A DNA stretch of 64,000 nt from Proales similis (lineage: Eukaryota; Rotifera; Eurotatoria; Ploima; Proalidae): contig JAGVRJ010000011.1 in NCBI GenBank assembly GCA_019059635.1, positions 62,001 through 126,000 on the forward strand, written 5' to 3'. The position numbers and the translations under genes were made by a program. Positions 23,623-34,586 of this stretch are shown here, piece after piece. Position 1 is the stretch's first letter, and each line of letters starts with the position of its first letter. The notes under the pieces were generated by a model. It was not told the origin of the DNA. It did no database searches and saw nothing but the letters and a program-made list of their open reading frames with translations.

Positions 23623-24857
23623 ATGTTCAAGTTTGGGGCCAATTCGGGACTCAATAGTGTAGTTGCTTCGTTCGATGAGCTGACAAACGCCAGCAAGAGG
23701 CAGATTGCCAGCCAATCAAAAGCCTTTCAGCAGCTACAAAATTGGTCATCAGAAACGAATAACGCTGCTTTTCAAGATGTCAGCACCAAGCTAAGCAGCA
23801 TATTCGGCGTATATGAAAGTGATTTGCATCAAGAAAAGCTCGGTAAGGTTATCACCTACATACACGAATTGACCTGATCGATTAAGCCAACGCTTTTGTT
23901 CACTAGGCTCTCTTAAGCAAGTGAGCAGCATGTTCAAGCTTTTCAAAGAGTACGATGCAAAGTGTGAAAAGCTACTGGCCACTGTGGTTAGTTATATTCT
24001 TCTAGTTAGTTTTTCCCCATCCGACTTGAAGATTGCCTGTGCAGAAATCGGCGCGCAAGCTCGAGACCAAATGTTTTAGCGCAATCGGAAAGTGCCCGTC
24101 TAACCGAAGTGTGCGCGACTGCGAACTTCGGTACAAGAGAGCAAGAGAAGAAAGGCTGAAGGCCGAGCGGACATGTAAGTAGAACGAAGCGTGCCAGTAT
24201 TGATAAATTTCATCTGACAAAAAACTTTGTAAAGATGAAGACTACTGCAAGGAAAATGACGTGACCAAAACAATTCTATTCAAAACACATATGAAACGAC
24301 TAGCTGGGTGTCTCATGAGACAGAACGAGGCCGAGCGGGTGATGTTGGACGCGATGATGGTAATTTAGGAAAGATGAAAAAAAAGGCCCCTTGAAGCCAC
24401 TTAAAGAGCTGTTTATAAGGGAATGCTCGATCGCATACCAGACGTGTCCGGCGAAGAGGTCGAGGACGTAAGTGAGATTGTGTACGAGAGCGAGCGGCAC
24501 ACAGCGCGCATATGCCAAAAGGCGAAACGACGTCTGACAAGACTGAGCAGCTGTACCTATGGGGTTCACCTACGCAATGTAAACACTGCGAATGACTACA
24601 CAAGCGATGAAGGTGAACTACAGGATAAGAGCAAGCGACGAGCGCCGATGCGAAAATGCAAACTGGCACAAGTTAACACCAACCAATTATTCCCAAGTTT
24701 GATCGGTATTGGCCAATGCGATCAACCACCAACCTATTCCGAGTCCGAGATGAATATGAACTCGAGGCTGAAGCCCTCGGCACCCAGCCTGCCCCATGAA
24801 AATTTTTCATCCTCATCTTCAGTCTCTGTGTCTTCGCTCAGCTCTCCGACCAATTGA
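23623..24857 (+). CDS. BAR-domain protein, FAM92/CIBAR-like
   Basis: Five exons (23623-23842, 23907-23986, 24045-24174, 24235-24359, 24420-24857) give 330 residues with phases closing. Residues up to about 200 are alpha-helical and charged: VSSMFKLFKEYDAKCEKL, KSARKLETKCF, CPSNRSVRDCELRYKRARE. The last resembles the ...NPSDRHVISQAETELQRA... stretch of FAM92/CIBAR, proteins that use a BAR domain to shape membrane at the ciliary base with Chibby. The tail is Ser/Pro-rich and disordered. The assignment rests on helix pattern and limited similarity; another BAR family is possible. Confidence 0.5.
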
Positions 24858-25107
24858 ACTAAGTCACCCACTAAACAAACCCCATCTCCTTTTTGACATG
24901 GTTAAACTCCCTCTCCCTTTTTTCCTTAATTGTTGTTTTTTGTCTAAATCAAAACGAATTTTTGACGCAATTTTCACGCGAGCGAATTTATTCTGTCAAT
25001 ACTTAATCGAGTATCAAAATAAAAATTTGTTTGCTCATCAGATTGCTTGAGATTATTCAAGTTTCGAGTTTGGCTTAAAAACCATGATCAAGAGTGCAGA
25101 CATGTGT

Positions 25108-25589
25108 TTAAAATAGCCTCAAAGCAGCCAAAGGAGTGAGGAGAAGGGTAATCGCATGCCAGCGGGTACCCGAGGCTCCATTACAGCCGTCCGTTATGCA
25201 AAAGTAGGTTGATCCTTCATATCCATTTTTGCCATCACACGTGGCCGTGTTACACGTCTGATCGGAACAACCCCGGGTTACTACTTCTGAGGTGCTAGAG
25301 CTTGCCTTCACTATTATTTTCTGAAAGAATAAAATCCAACTTAGACCCACGAAGATAAGATCTGTCGGCTTAGAATTTACAGTGCAGGAAGTAGCATCCC
25401 CGCTACTACAGGCAGTTGATGTTGTACTACCAAGGTCGGCACAATTGGAACATTGATAGCAGTTGAGTTGGGTAGATCGGCCAATCAGCGCTGTCAAGGT
25501 TTGTTTGAAGGCGAATATTATTGAATTCAGTGCTTATGCTTACCCAGCACCGTGGCCAGTAGCAGCAGACTTGAGATTTTTGAGTTCAT
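25108..25589 (-). CDS. Ly6/uPAR-domain GPI-type protein, paralog 3
   Basis: Three exons in reading order, 25589-25544, 25490-25381 and 25320-25108, give 122 residues. The signal peptide is MNSKISSLLLLATVLG. The mature domain begins LNCYQCSNC and ends YFCITDGCNGAS with the Ly6 Cys spacing. The last segment (HAITLLLTPLAALRLF) is a plausible GPI signal. Exon 3 has exactly the same length (213 bases) as in paralog 1 and the CSxQTCNT motif is shared, so the two are close duplicates although 8 kb apart. Surface adhesion or signalling is inferred from the family only. Confidence 0.83.
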
Positions 25590-28201
25590 TTTCGTTATTA
25601 GAATTCAAAGCCGAAAAATGTATTGATCATTTCTCGACTTTTCTCCGTATTTATACCCGCCAAGTCAACTCGGTGAATAATGATTTGCTAAATAAAAACC
25701 TTTTATTTGCAGGATTAACGGTTGTTTCAGCGGCCGAAAAAAATTCAAATATTAATTTGATTTGTTCTAGTCTCTGGGCGACCATTGACGCAATTTCTAA
25801 CCCAACATAGAAACTAAATAAAAGTGTGATTATTAATTGATTTAGTCTTATAGGGAGCTGCTGCTTTATTGACATGAGTAGTTCTTCTTTGCTCGAGCTA
25901 CATAGCCTGAACGTTTTTACTGTGCAAATAGCTATTCTCGGGTAGTGATGAATTTTGCATGGTTTCGCTGTCATTTGCTCTGTTGTCCATGGCTACATTA
26001 CTCAGAATTTAAACGAAACTAGAGCTTCTGTCCTCCTGTCCTAATGAATAAAACGAACTTGAAAATCGAGCTTTGGTCAACCGCCGGCAAAGATTTTCCT
26101 CTTTTCATAAGAAACCGTTCAAGTGTTGATTCTGGCTTTATTTTATTTGAATTTATTAATATTGTTTGAAGGAAGAAGGTATTCTATCTGCTATTTAATC
26201 GATTGTGTTTTCCTTCAATTCTTCAAGGCTTCATAAATTTACGCAAACACACGAACAGAATTCTATTTCGTAAAGAGCGGCTGGATTTAATAAAAATCAT
26301 TTGAATGGCTGCTTAAATATTGACGATTGTGTCGAGTTTATTCGATGCGGGAATAGTGTTTATAGAAATAGTGAAGAACTTTTGAAACGAACGAATGGGC
26401 AAAACAATAAACAGCTTAGATCGGTCGCTCTTGGTTCTTTGCCGAGTCCATTTTGCTGCCGACTGAAGGTGTCAGATGGTGCACGGCCTTGATTAATTGC
26501 CCTGCATTTGCTGCGAGCTGGCTTAGTTTCAATCGAGACGCCGCTGTTCCCTCGTTCTCGAGAGCCTGTCGGATAGAACATTGACCAAGTACGTTCTCAC
26601 TCTGCTGTGAGCTCCGGCTGATACCACTAATCGAAATGAACATATCAATTATCCCCGTTTTGCGCTTTTCACTTAAACCGCGCTCGCCGCAACGAGCACT
26701 CTCATTGGTCCAGTTGTTTCGCCTCTTGCCTCTCAATTAAAGAAATAGACGATGATGATGATGCCTGTGTTGTTGCTGTTACCGCTGATGCTTAAAACTC
26801 AACGAAAGGGTTTAGTTTATTTTCATGCAGTTGGCCTCGATAAGACAATAAACCAAGTGGAGCACGACAAGCGCCGAGTAGTGAGAATCGATCCGTTCGG
26901 TGTGTCGTTCAGATTCGTTTCGATATTTATCGGCAAGTGCTAAAATTCTAGAGAACTGGTTACACGCCCAGCTAACAGCTAAAAGACGAATCAATTTCCT
27001 CTTATCTGCCAGCACTTGAGGTCAAGCGAACACAAACACATGCCAAGTATTCGCAACCCATCCACTTGTTCCCTCCTCTAAGACCGGTGCGGTACAGTCA
27101 ATAGGGCCCGTTACGGCTCTATTCACTTTTACATTAATTAGTTTACTAGGGGGCAATTTATTTCAATTTGGCCAACTTGGACCGTGTGCATTTAAGCCAA
27201 CGAGAGTGCTCCGAACTGGATCTGTTGGGCTGCTATAGAAGCCAAGATAAAGACGATGACGTGAAGGGTTGGTCGGCTCGGTTTGAACACGGGCTGTTCG
27301 AGACGTCTTAATTCAAACAAATTGCGGCACCATTTAATTTAGCGCCTCCGATCGGTCAATTGAGAAAACAACTACAACAACAACTTGTTGCACAATGCAG
27401 CTATCAACAACAGTCTGATGCCCGTTACGATTCTAATTTGTAATTCTCGATGATGAGCGCACGGCCCTACGAGGCTAATTAACTACAAATGTGTGCTTTC
27501 GATCGGCGCTCTTTAAAACTGACCAGTGCATTTGTTTTTGCGCTTTGTATGTGTCTGTGTGTGCGCTATAGGGCTGTTGTTCGAACGGCGCAACAAGTTG
27601 ATGATCACGGTGATGCTTGGTTATGGTCTGTTATGAGCTGCGATTGTGGCTAATTGCAATCAGATAGAACAACGAGGACGACAAGATAATGCCGTCTGCT
27701 CGATCGCTTCTCTCCTCGTCCGCATTTGTTTATTTTGAACACGAGAGCGCAGCGCTAAAGGCATTAAAGATTAGAGTAGCGCAGAGAGAGAGAGAGAGAG
27801 AGAGAGAGCGGTGGAGGCGGCGGTCATCGGCAGACAGATGCACAGGCTGCAAATGAATGAACTGGCAACAGGTTTTTCGTTTAAAAAATCCGACTGCTGG
27901 CTGCCCGATTTATTTGACGCCAACTTGTCTAGCCAAGTCGAACAGGCCTGATAAGCCAAGCGCACAGTAGCACCGGCGCTCATTTCGGACATTTGAAATG
28001 CCCTCATGTAAAGAAAACACGCTTTTTGACCGCTCTACTTTAGACAGTTTTCTAGATTCCTTGGCCGACAGGCAGACGACTAGCACAACCGAGACGAGAG
28101 CAGATAAGACCCGTATTGCGAACTGTGCCAACCAACCGAAATTAGCAGAGCCGGATTAGTCGCTCAACAGTCTGAGAACGAATTCACTTTCCGCAACACA
28201 A
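25590..28201. other. Large intergenic region upstream of the STRA6-like gene
   Basis: 2.6 kb, the longest gene-free stretch here. It lies between the start of the third Ly6 gene (minus) and the STRA6-like start (plus), so it holds two divergent promoters. A GA microsatellite occurs at 27783-27808. No reading frame with coding character was seen. Confidence 0.5.
27783..27808. repeat. (GA)n microsatellite upstream of the STRA6-like gene
   Basis: About 13 GA units, some 400 bases before the start codon at 28202. Confidence 0.9.
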
Positions 28202-31200
28202 ATGAGCACCGCTGAATTGACCAGTTCATCTCAGGAGATGATTTCTCCGGCGCCCACGCCTCGTCGTAAGGGCCTACGAGAGTACGACAGTGACGCGGCC
28301 AGTGAGTTCGATCGATTATTCAACCGAACAATTAACACCGAGGTGTCGTTTCTACTCGACGAGAGAGACAAGTTTTCGACGTCGACGATGCCAACTCCGC
28401 GAAAGCCGCGTCGGACTACTCCTTGTGCACATTCGACTCCAACTTCACAGCAAAAACGGCTTCAACTTGAGCCGCCAGAGCAGGTCAAGGGATTCTCGAA
28501 TCAAACATATTTAGGAGTATTCGAGGCATTGCCCGCATTCTCATTCGAAGAGAACGAGTTGGAAATGGAGAGATATGAAGAGGTGCCGTACAAATCACCG
28601 GAGACGAGCACACTGCGCTCATCGTCTCGTCGACTAGAGAAACCGTCCGCACCTCCTCCGCCGCGACCAAAACATCAATCGCCACGGCTCATTCCACCTC
28701 CATCTCTCTGCACCCTCAACACATTCTCCACATTTAAATACTCAAGAGAGGACTCGTTTGACTATAAACGAGTCACGTGTCGCTCGTTTGATCCGTCTGG
28801 CGGCTCCACTTTCGAGCACCTACTGCCGATCGGAAGTAAACAAAAGACGTTTGTCCGTCGCAGTTGGTACTCAAAATTACTCAAACTGGCCAAGAAACGC
28901 TTTCGATACCGGCACTCGTCTTCCCGTCCGTATTCAATCGGCTGGGATCGAATTGCCGCCGACCTTAGCCGTACTCGGAACCGATTCACTTCATGTTGGC
29001 AATCAGCTTATGAGTCTTTCTCCTTTCGACATTTGGTCTTGTTGGTTACTCTGGCTTTGTTCTTCACCTCACTGAGCTTGGTTGTTAGCTTTCAGTCGAA
29101 GATAAATTCGTTCTATGCAAGATATTCACGGGACGAGATTGGCACCAAAAGAGCGCATTCGGGTGTTGATTTCCTCAACCAAACGCTGAGAATATGCAAC
29201 GGGCCGTATCTAAGTCAAGAGACGAGCAATTTAGCTGCGCTTCCAATCAGCCTCTTTCTCGTCATTCTCTTCAGTCTTTTCAGCAAGCGCGAGCAAATGT
29301 GCGTTGACACGTGTCTTCCTAAGCGGCCAGGTCTACCCGCGGCCGTAAATCCATTTCAACGTCGAAATCGGTTCCTTATCGCGGCGCTCTACTGCATTAT
29401 GGCCAACGAGATATTCAGAGTTATAGAAAATTCGCTCTTCGATTCGCAGCTTACCTTCAAGGTGGAGAACAGTAGCCAGCTGCTGGGAGTCGTGTGGGGC
29501 TCTGGCTTTCAATCAACTGCGAGCCAAGGTCAATCATTGTGGAGAAACGAAATATTCCGTGCCGGCCTGGGTATTGACCGATACGAAAGCAGTACAGCCG
29601 CGACCTCGACTCGATCAAGGTTTATCATAGCTCCTTCTATTCTGGCTTATTCCAAGCCTAGATTACCGCCTCGAATTCGAATCGAGCCGTTCTTTACCAC
29701 TGCAAGTTTAACCGATAGTCCGAGCTTATTAACCGAAGCCAAGCCTCATCGCTCAAGGCTCTTCGAGTCAATTGTAAGCCAATCGCTCGATTCAACCAGT
29801 TTGAATCGAACTGCGCAAATATTGATGAGTAACCACTTGAAAGCGTCTGAGATTGTTCGAAGTCTGAACGAGAGCGTCGCGTCGTCAAATTCGAGCTCGC
29901 TCGCGCAAATCGCCGCTCGGCTCTACGGAAACAAGTTCGTTCAGGACGTTTTGGATAAAATGTTTGAATCGGGAGGCGCGTTCAACTGGGCCTTGCTCCT
30001 AAACAAGTTGGAAAAATTCGCCTTGCTCACTCTGGAGGTGGCACTCATTGGCATGCGATACTATCCGCTGCTTGGCGTCATGGAGATCAAATCGATCACT
30101 TGTGTGGCACTCGCTTCTGCCTACATGTGGCTCAACGTCGTCTACACGGTGCTAATGACCGGCTTGTGCGAAGGCCTCAAGCTCTCAGTGAACGTTGACG
30201 GATTCGCTTACATTCGTCAGGCACTCACTGCCAACTGGGCACTCAGCAGCGGCTTTGAACTGGTCAAAAGCAACAAAACAAGCAATCCATTGGATGTGCA
30301 GATTTTCTTTTCTTCTCACAGAACCACCTACACGATAATCAAGTCGCTGCCACATCTATTTTGCCTCTCATATGTCTGCGTGAAAATGAGCTTGTTCACT
30401 GCAAGAGCGATTTACCGCAAGCTAAACTCGGCTTATGTTCGTGCATTCGCCATCGATCGCCATCTAGTCGACGAAAAGCAGTTTTACACGCTCAATCACA
30501 AGCTAAATCTGATCTACACCAGGAGCGTAGAACAATCGTATCACAAAGGTCACTTGTCTCATTCATACGCTCGTGTGGTGCTCGAGAGGAGAAATTGGCG
30601 CCAAGCCTTCATGGCCAAGTTCACGATGAGCTTTGAACAGCGCTACACGCGAAGCCTTCTCCGAGCACCCGTTTCACCTGGACCGACTAAAATGGTCAAG
30701 CTGCTCGACAACGAATTTCGCTTCTCCACTCGTGTGGTCTCCGCTTACACAGTTTGCTTTACAGTTCTATTTTACTTGACCTGTTCGGCGAGCTTCTACG
30801 GCTCTTTGTTTATTCGAATGCTCAAAATGCCGTCGATTTATGAGAACAGCTTGTTGGCTTGTGCACTGCTTGCCAGTCTTGTCTGTGGAATTCAGCTTGT
30901 TTTTGGACTGAGAGCCCTGAAGAACGAGCTTGTCTGTGTATACAAAGGACGACCGTCTGTGCTTTCACTCGCTAAATACTCGAATCGACGAGTGGCCAAA
31001 GGAAGCTTCAATTTTGCCGGCTTTGTCGTCACCTACACATGCTGGGGCTATATTGTGCTTTTCTGTGCACTTGTCCTCATTGCGATTCAATTGGCCTTTT
31101 ATGTTCAGCTAGGCGCTTCCAAGTTTCTTCTAGTCTTGATAATTTTTATTCTTCCATTTGTGATCTCGGTTCTGATTGTCAAAATGTTGAATCATTGTAT

Positions 31201-31645
31201 CGGCTCAATGGCGGCCAAGTTCTGCTTTCTTCAGAATCGATCGAAGCTACTTGCACTGAAAAACGTCAAGAGCTACAGTCTGTTTTTGTACTTCAAGTTT
31301 TTCTACGATTGCTTCACCGGAATCGCGTTTTGTATGCTGCGGATGCTCTCTGCGCTCATATTGGGCATTTTGTACATGCCCCGAATGGACTACTGCTTCA
31401 TGGGTCGTGGTCTCGAAAGATTCGACCCGGCATACATGTCATACGTCGGCTTTGTAAGCTGGGAATGTCACCATACCAATCCAGTAGCCATTTGCTTTGC
31501 CCAGCTGCTCAACAGATCGTTAAAACTTCGCCGCCAGCTTCCTCTCGACTCGCGCGATTTAGTCAGCGAACGAGTCAGAAACCGCTGGCATATGGCGCTG
31601 TTACTGCATCACAATCCTGAGCTTCGAAAATTGCGAAAATTTTAG
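28202..31645 (+). CDS. STRA6-like retinol/RBP receptor, intronless
   Basis: One uninterrupted frame of 1147 residues. From about residue 275 there are multiple membrane segments. STRA6 landmarks include KRPGLPAAVNPF near residue 374, the loop GRPSVLSLAKYSNRRVAKG, and the C-terminal block LYMPRMDYCFMGRGLERFDP, then WECHHTNPVAICFAQLL and HHNPELRKL. These align with the vertebrate STRA6 end, where it has DPGYYTY, SHPAMTAFCSLLL and LLHNPTLQVF. STRA6 moves retinol across the plasma membrane from its carrier. The protein is about 480 residues longer than human STRA6: an N-terminal Arg/Ser/Pro-rich cytosolic extension of about 270 residues and an insertion of about 170 residues between early membrane segments. 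The absence of introns over 3.4 kb is unusual for this window. Confidence 0.85.
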   Translation: MSTAELTSSSQEMISPAPTPRRKGLREYDSDAASEFDRLFNRTINTEVSFLLDERDKFSTSTMPTPRKPRRTTPCAHSTPTSQQKRLQLEPPEQVKGFSNQTYLGVFEALPAFSFEENELEMERYEEVPYKSPETSTLRSSSRRLEKPSAPPPPRPKHQSPRLIPPPSLCTLNTFSTFKYSREDSFDYKRVTCRSFDPSGGSTFEHLLPIGSKQKTFVRRSWYSKLLKLAKKRFRYRHSSSRPYSIGWDRIAADLSRTRNRFTSCWQSAYESFSFRHLVLLVTLALFFTSLSLVVSFQSKINSFYARYSRDEIGTKRAHSGVDFLNQTLRICNGPYLSQETSNLAALPISLFLVILFSLFSKREQMCVDTCLPKRPGLPAAVNPFQRRNRFLIAALYCIMANEIFRVIENSLFDSQLTFKVENSSQLLGVVWGSGFQSTASQGQSLWRNEIFRAGLGIDRYESSTAATSTRSRFIIAPSILAYSKPRLPPRIRIEPFFTTASLTDSPSLLTEAKPHRSRLFESIVSQSLDSTSLNRTAQILMSNHLKASEIVRSLNESVASSNSSSLAQIAARLYGNKFVQDVLDKMFESGGAFNWALLLNKLEKFALLTLEVALIGMRYYPLLGVMEIKSITCVALASAYMWLNVVYTVLMTGLCEGLKLSVNVDGFAYIRQALTANWALSSGFELVKSNKTSNPLDVQIFFSSHRTTYTIIKSLPHLFCLSYVCVKMSLFTARAIYRKLNSAYVRAFAIDRHLVDEKQFYTLNHKLNLIYTRSVEQSYHKGHLSHSYARVVLERRNWRQAFMAKFTMSFEQRYTRSLLRAPVSPGPTKMVKLLDNEFRFSTRVVSAYTVCFTVLFYLTCSASFYGSLFIRMLKMPSIYENSLLACALLASLVCGIQLVFGLRALKNELVCVYKGRPSVLSLAKYSNRRVAKGSFNFAGFVVTYTCWGYIVLFCALVLIAIQLAFYVQLGASKFLLVLIIFILPFVISVLIVKMLNHCIGSMAAKFCFLQNRSKLLALKNVKSYSLFLYFKFFYDCFTGIAFCMLRMLSALILGILYMPRMDYCFMGRGLERFDPAYMSYVGFVSWECHHTNPVAICFAQLLNRSLKLRRQLPLDSRDLVSERVRNRWHMALLLHHNPELRKLRKF

Positions 31646-31946
31646 GCCGAATTCGATCAGCTGAACGAATAAACGAATATCCCATGGGCAAAGGCTTTTC
31701 TTCTGATAGTGCTTAATAGAGAATTATGGTCCGAACAGATTGAAGCCTGGCACCTAAAAAATTAAGACACGTCTAGTTGGTTTTGCAGCGTGTGCCAAAA
31801 AAATTTATTACCGGCCGAGCGATTTTGGGGCATTTAGACTGAAAGAAGGAGAGAAAGAGCGAGATTAAGCCAAGTTGAGCATAAGTTGATTGCAAATATT
31901 CTACCGCCGCGGTGAATATTGCTCTTGGTTTTTAAGTTGAACTCGA
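31646..31946. other. Short intergenic segment, STRA6-like to ARMC8
   Basis: About 300 bases between two same-strand genes. AATAAA at about 31670 lies just after the STRA6-like stop; the rest is probably ARMC8 promoter and leader. Confidence 0.5.
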
Positions 31947-34586
31947 ATGCCGGATTATTCAGCCATGCCCGGCCAGAGCGAACCGTTGCATCAGCTGCTC
32001 GCTACTTGTCGTCTAAGCCGATTTGAAAATCAAATCGAGTGCGACAGACTAGTTCAGTCTCTAATATGCTGCAAGAATAGCATAATAGGCAACGTTCGTC
32101 TCAAGGGCGTTTACTTTCGACCCGAGCTAGTGAACGGTCTTCTTGAAGCGCTCTCCGAGATTTCACCTTCAAAGTCGACACAGAAAATCATTGAGGAGAT
32201 TGTCACCATAATGGCAAGTTTTTCACTCGGGCGCATCGAGCACATTGAACGGCTCGTCAACTTCTACAATCTGCCCCAGCGTATATTTGAGGTGCTCAAT
32301 GTCTTCCGCTCGGACGAGTACCTTTCTATTCAAGACGCCTGCGTGAGGTGCCTTTCGAACCTGTTCACTAGCGCTCAACTAGTGCCCGATCTGATTGGCA
32401 CCTTGAACAAGCAACTTTTCGCCACAGATAACAACGAGCCGGTCAATTTGGAAAACATTGTTCTGCTTGGTTCCGAATCGTCTGAAAAAAAGTCAGCCAT
32501 TAGCAGCGGCATATTGAACATAATCACCGTGGCCACAGATCATCTCAGTCGATTTAGGGACGAGAAGCATACAAATCTGCTTTTAAAGCTCAGAGTTATT
32601 CAGAACTTCTCCCATTGCCTGACCAGCTTGAATGCAAAGGTGCAGCTACAGGCTCTTCGCTTCTACTCATACATTACGTTCGACTCGTATTCGGCCATTA
32701 AAGAGCTTATTCAAACCAACTACTACGATTTTAGTTTAGTCGATTTAATATGCGCATACCTGTCTCTTGAAAACGGTGCCCAACTGCAGCTGGAAGCCGC
32801 CAAATGTCTGGCAAATATTTGCCGATCACTTCACTTGCAAGCAGACCACTTAAATGAGGTGCTTGACAACAATTTGATTGTAAACTTCAAAAGCCAGCTG
32901 ATCAGATCGAAAGCACTGCCCGCTTTGGTGCGTCTATGCACAGCCTATTCGAACGAGTACCGTAAAACTCTTTATGTGGAGCTAGACGAGAACTCGATCG
33001 GTCGCAGAGAGGCCGAGCTGCAGCTCAGTGTGACGTTCACTCTAATAGAATCGGTGAACGCACTCAACTATTTGATAGAGCTCAGCGAAGAGCTTCAAGT
33101 ACGCGCTGGTCAGCTTGAACAGATTGTCTCAACTCTGATTTCAAACGTGTTGAACACGTTTAATTACAATCGACGTCTTGCCGAACCACGCTTGTTTGCG
33201 TTCATCGATGTCGAGTCGAGTCAACTGGGACTCACGTATCCGAACTCAAGCGATTCGCTTCAGTATTCACTTTTCACCATTTTGTTCCAGTACCATTCAA
33301 ATTTTGCCGCATCAGGCAAACACTTTTGTCAGCATGAACATCAGTATAGAGGCGAAAGACCGGTCAAATGTGCTCGCAAAATGCTGGAACTGAGAGATCG
33401 AGCGCAAGAGCACGTGGTCGCTGCATGCCTCCAGTCAATGGCTGCGTTGTCAGCAAACAGCGAGCGAACCAGACGAATGGTGAGCGATAATGTCGAGCTC
33501 ATGAGTCGAGTTTGCCAATGTGTAGCCGAGCCATCCAACATCAGCGATCAGTTTCAGTTGAGCCTCCTCCGTCTGAGCTCACTCTGCCTGTTGCATAGTC
33601 TGTCGCGAAGCGTGCAACAGCTTCGAACAAAATTTCTCGACACTCGCCTCTGCGGCGCATTGATGGACATTGCCGAACAGATAAACGCTAAAAAACGAGC
33701 TGAAAGAGCAGCCCGAGCAGCAAAAGGAGCCAAAAGGAAACAGCGAACTCGTTCTAAGTCGAAAGGCGAAGAGATGGAGCTGTCAGCTAGCGGTGACTCG
33801 TCCGAAGAGGAGCAAACGGCCCAACTCACAGTTGCTGAGTTTAACCTAGCCAAGTTGACATTGGCCACTCTGGCCAATTGTTTGCTCGAATTCTCACCAA
33901 ACAAACAAGAAATGATCTCCAAGGGCGTAATCCGTATTCTGAGCGGCCTCATGGAATTTCACAGCGAGCCGATCCAAGTGAACTGTATGTGGGCAATGAT
34001 GAATCTGGCCTATCAATCCGACCTGACCGTCAAACGAGCCGTTCTGCAAGCCATCACTGTGGACAAGCTCTTATTTCAGATGCTCACCGAGACCAACGAA
34101 CAGCTGGTGCTCAAGACGCTCGGGCTCATACGAAATTTGATTTGCAAGCGCGAGCACATTGACGACTTGATGAGCGCTTACGGCAATAAATTCATTCAAG
34201 CAATGATCATGGTGCTGGAGAGCACCCAGCATAGCGGCGCAGTGACTGAACAAGCTCTTTGCATTTTGGCAAACGTTGCCGATGGACTAGACGCCAAACA
34301 GTTTGTTATTGACAATGAAGATCTTCTGATGAAGCTCAACTCGTTTCTAAGCAACGACAACTATCGGCTTCAAGTGGCCGCCTTGGTGTGTATCAGCAAT
34401 CTCGTCAACAAATTAGATCGGGGCGCGTCTGAAAGACAGCTCAAGCTTCGCGAAATCGGCACTCATCGAATACTCCAAAAACTGCTCGGCTCAAATGAGC
34501 CGCTTGTGTTCGAATGCGTCAAGAACACTCTTCAACATTTCGCTTCTCCATCAGAGCCTAGCAAACAGCTGCTGAGTGAATATTAA
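31947..34586 (+). CDS. ARMC8: Armadillo repeat-containing protein 8 (GID/CTLH E3 ligase complex)
   Basis: A single exon encodes 879 residues of armadillo repeats. Blocks match ARMC8 directly: LHSLSRSVQQLRTKF, LLEFSPNKQEMISKG, KTLGLIRNLICKREHID, ALCILANVADG and the end ERQLKLREIGTHRILQKLL. ARMC8 is the animal counterpart of yeast Gid5, a scaffold of the CTLH/GID ubiquitin ligase. The protein is about 200 residues longer than human ARMC8, partly from a basic/acidic low-complexity insertion (KRKQRTRSKSKGEEMELS region) before the last repeats and partly from longer loops. It lies 300 bases after the STRA6-like gene on the same strand and is also intronless. AATAAA occurs at about 34729. Confidence 0.93.
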   Translation: MPDYSAMPGQSEPLHQLLATCRLSRFENQIECDRLVQSLICCKNSIIGNVRLKGVYFRPELVNGLLEALSEISPSKSTQKIIEEIVTIMASFSLGRIEHIERLVNFYNLPQRIFEVLNVFRSDEYLSIQDACVRCLSNLFTSAQLVPDLIGTLNKQLFATDNNEPVNLENIVLLGSESSEKKSAISSGILNIITVATDHLSRFRDEKHTNLLLKLRVIQNFSHCLTSLNAKVQLQALRFYSYITFDSYSAIKELIQTNYYDFSLVDLICAYLSLENGAQLQLEAAKCLANICRSLHLQADHLNEVLDNNLIVNFKSQLIRSKALPALVRLCTAYSNEYRKTLYVELDENSIGRREAELQLSVTFTLIESVNALNYLIELSEELQVRAGQLEQIVSTLISNVLNTFNYNRRLAEPRLFAFIDVESSQLGLTYPNSSDSLQYSLFTILFQYHSNFAASGKHFCQHEHQYRGERPVKCARKMLELRDRAQEHVVAACLQSMAALSANSERTRRMVSDNVELMSRVCQCVAEPSNISDQFQLSLLRLSSLCLLHSLSRSVQQLRTKFLDTRLCGALMDIAEQINAKKRAERAARAAKGAKRKQRTRSKSKGEEMELSASGDSSEEEQTAQLTVAEFNLAKLTLATLANCLLEFSPNKQEMISKGVIRILSGLMEFHSEPIQVNCMWAMMNLAYQSDLTVKRAVLQAITVDKLLFQMLTETNEQLVLKTLGLIRNLICKREHIDDLMSAYGNKFIQAMIMVLESTQHSGAVTEQALCILANVADGLDAKQFVIDNEDLLMKLNSFLSNDNYRLQVAALVCISNLVNKLDRGASERQLKLREIGTHRILQKLLGSNEPLVFECVKNTLQHFASPSEPSKQLLSEY

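Noticed and set aside
16758-25589. Three-finger toxins
   Set aside because: The domains share the fold, but the GPI-type hydrophobic tails and the Cys/CN pattern are those of ordinary membrane Ly6/uPAR proteins.
28202-31645. DC-STAMP-like multi-pass protein
   Set aside because: The many membrane helices first suggested it, but the C-terminal blocks (DPAYMSYVGF, HTNPVAICFAQLL, HHNPELRKL) and KRPGLPAAVNPF fit STRA6 far better.
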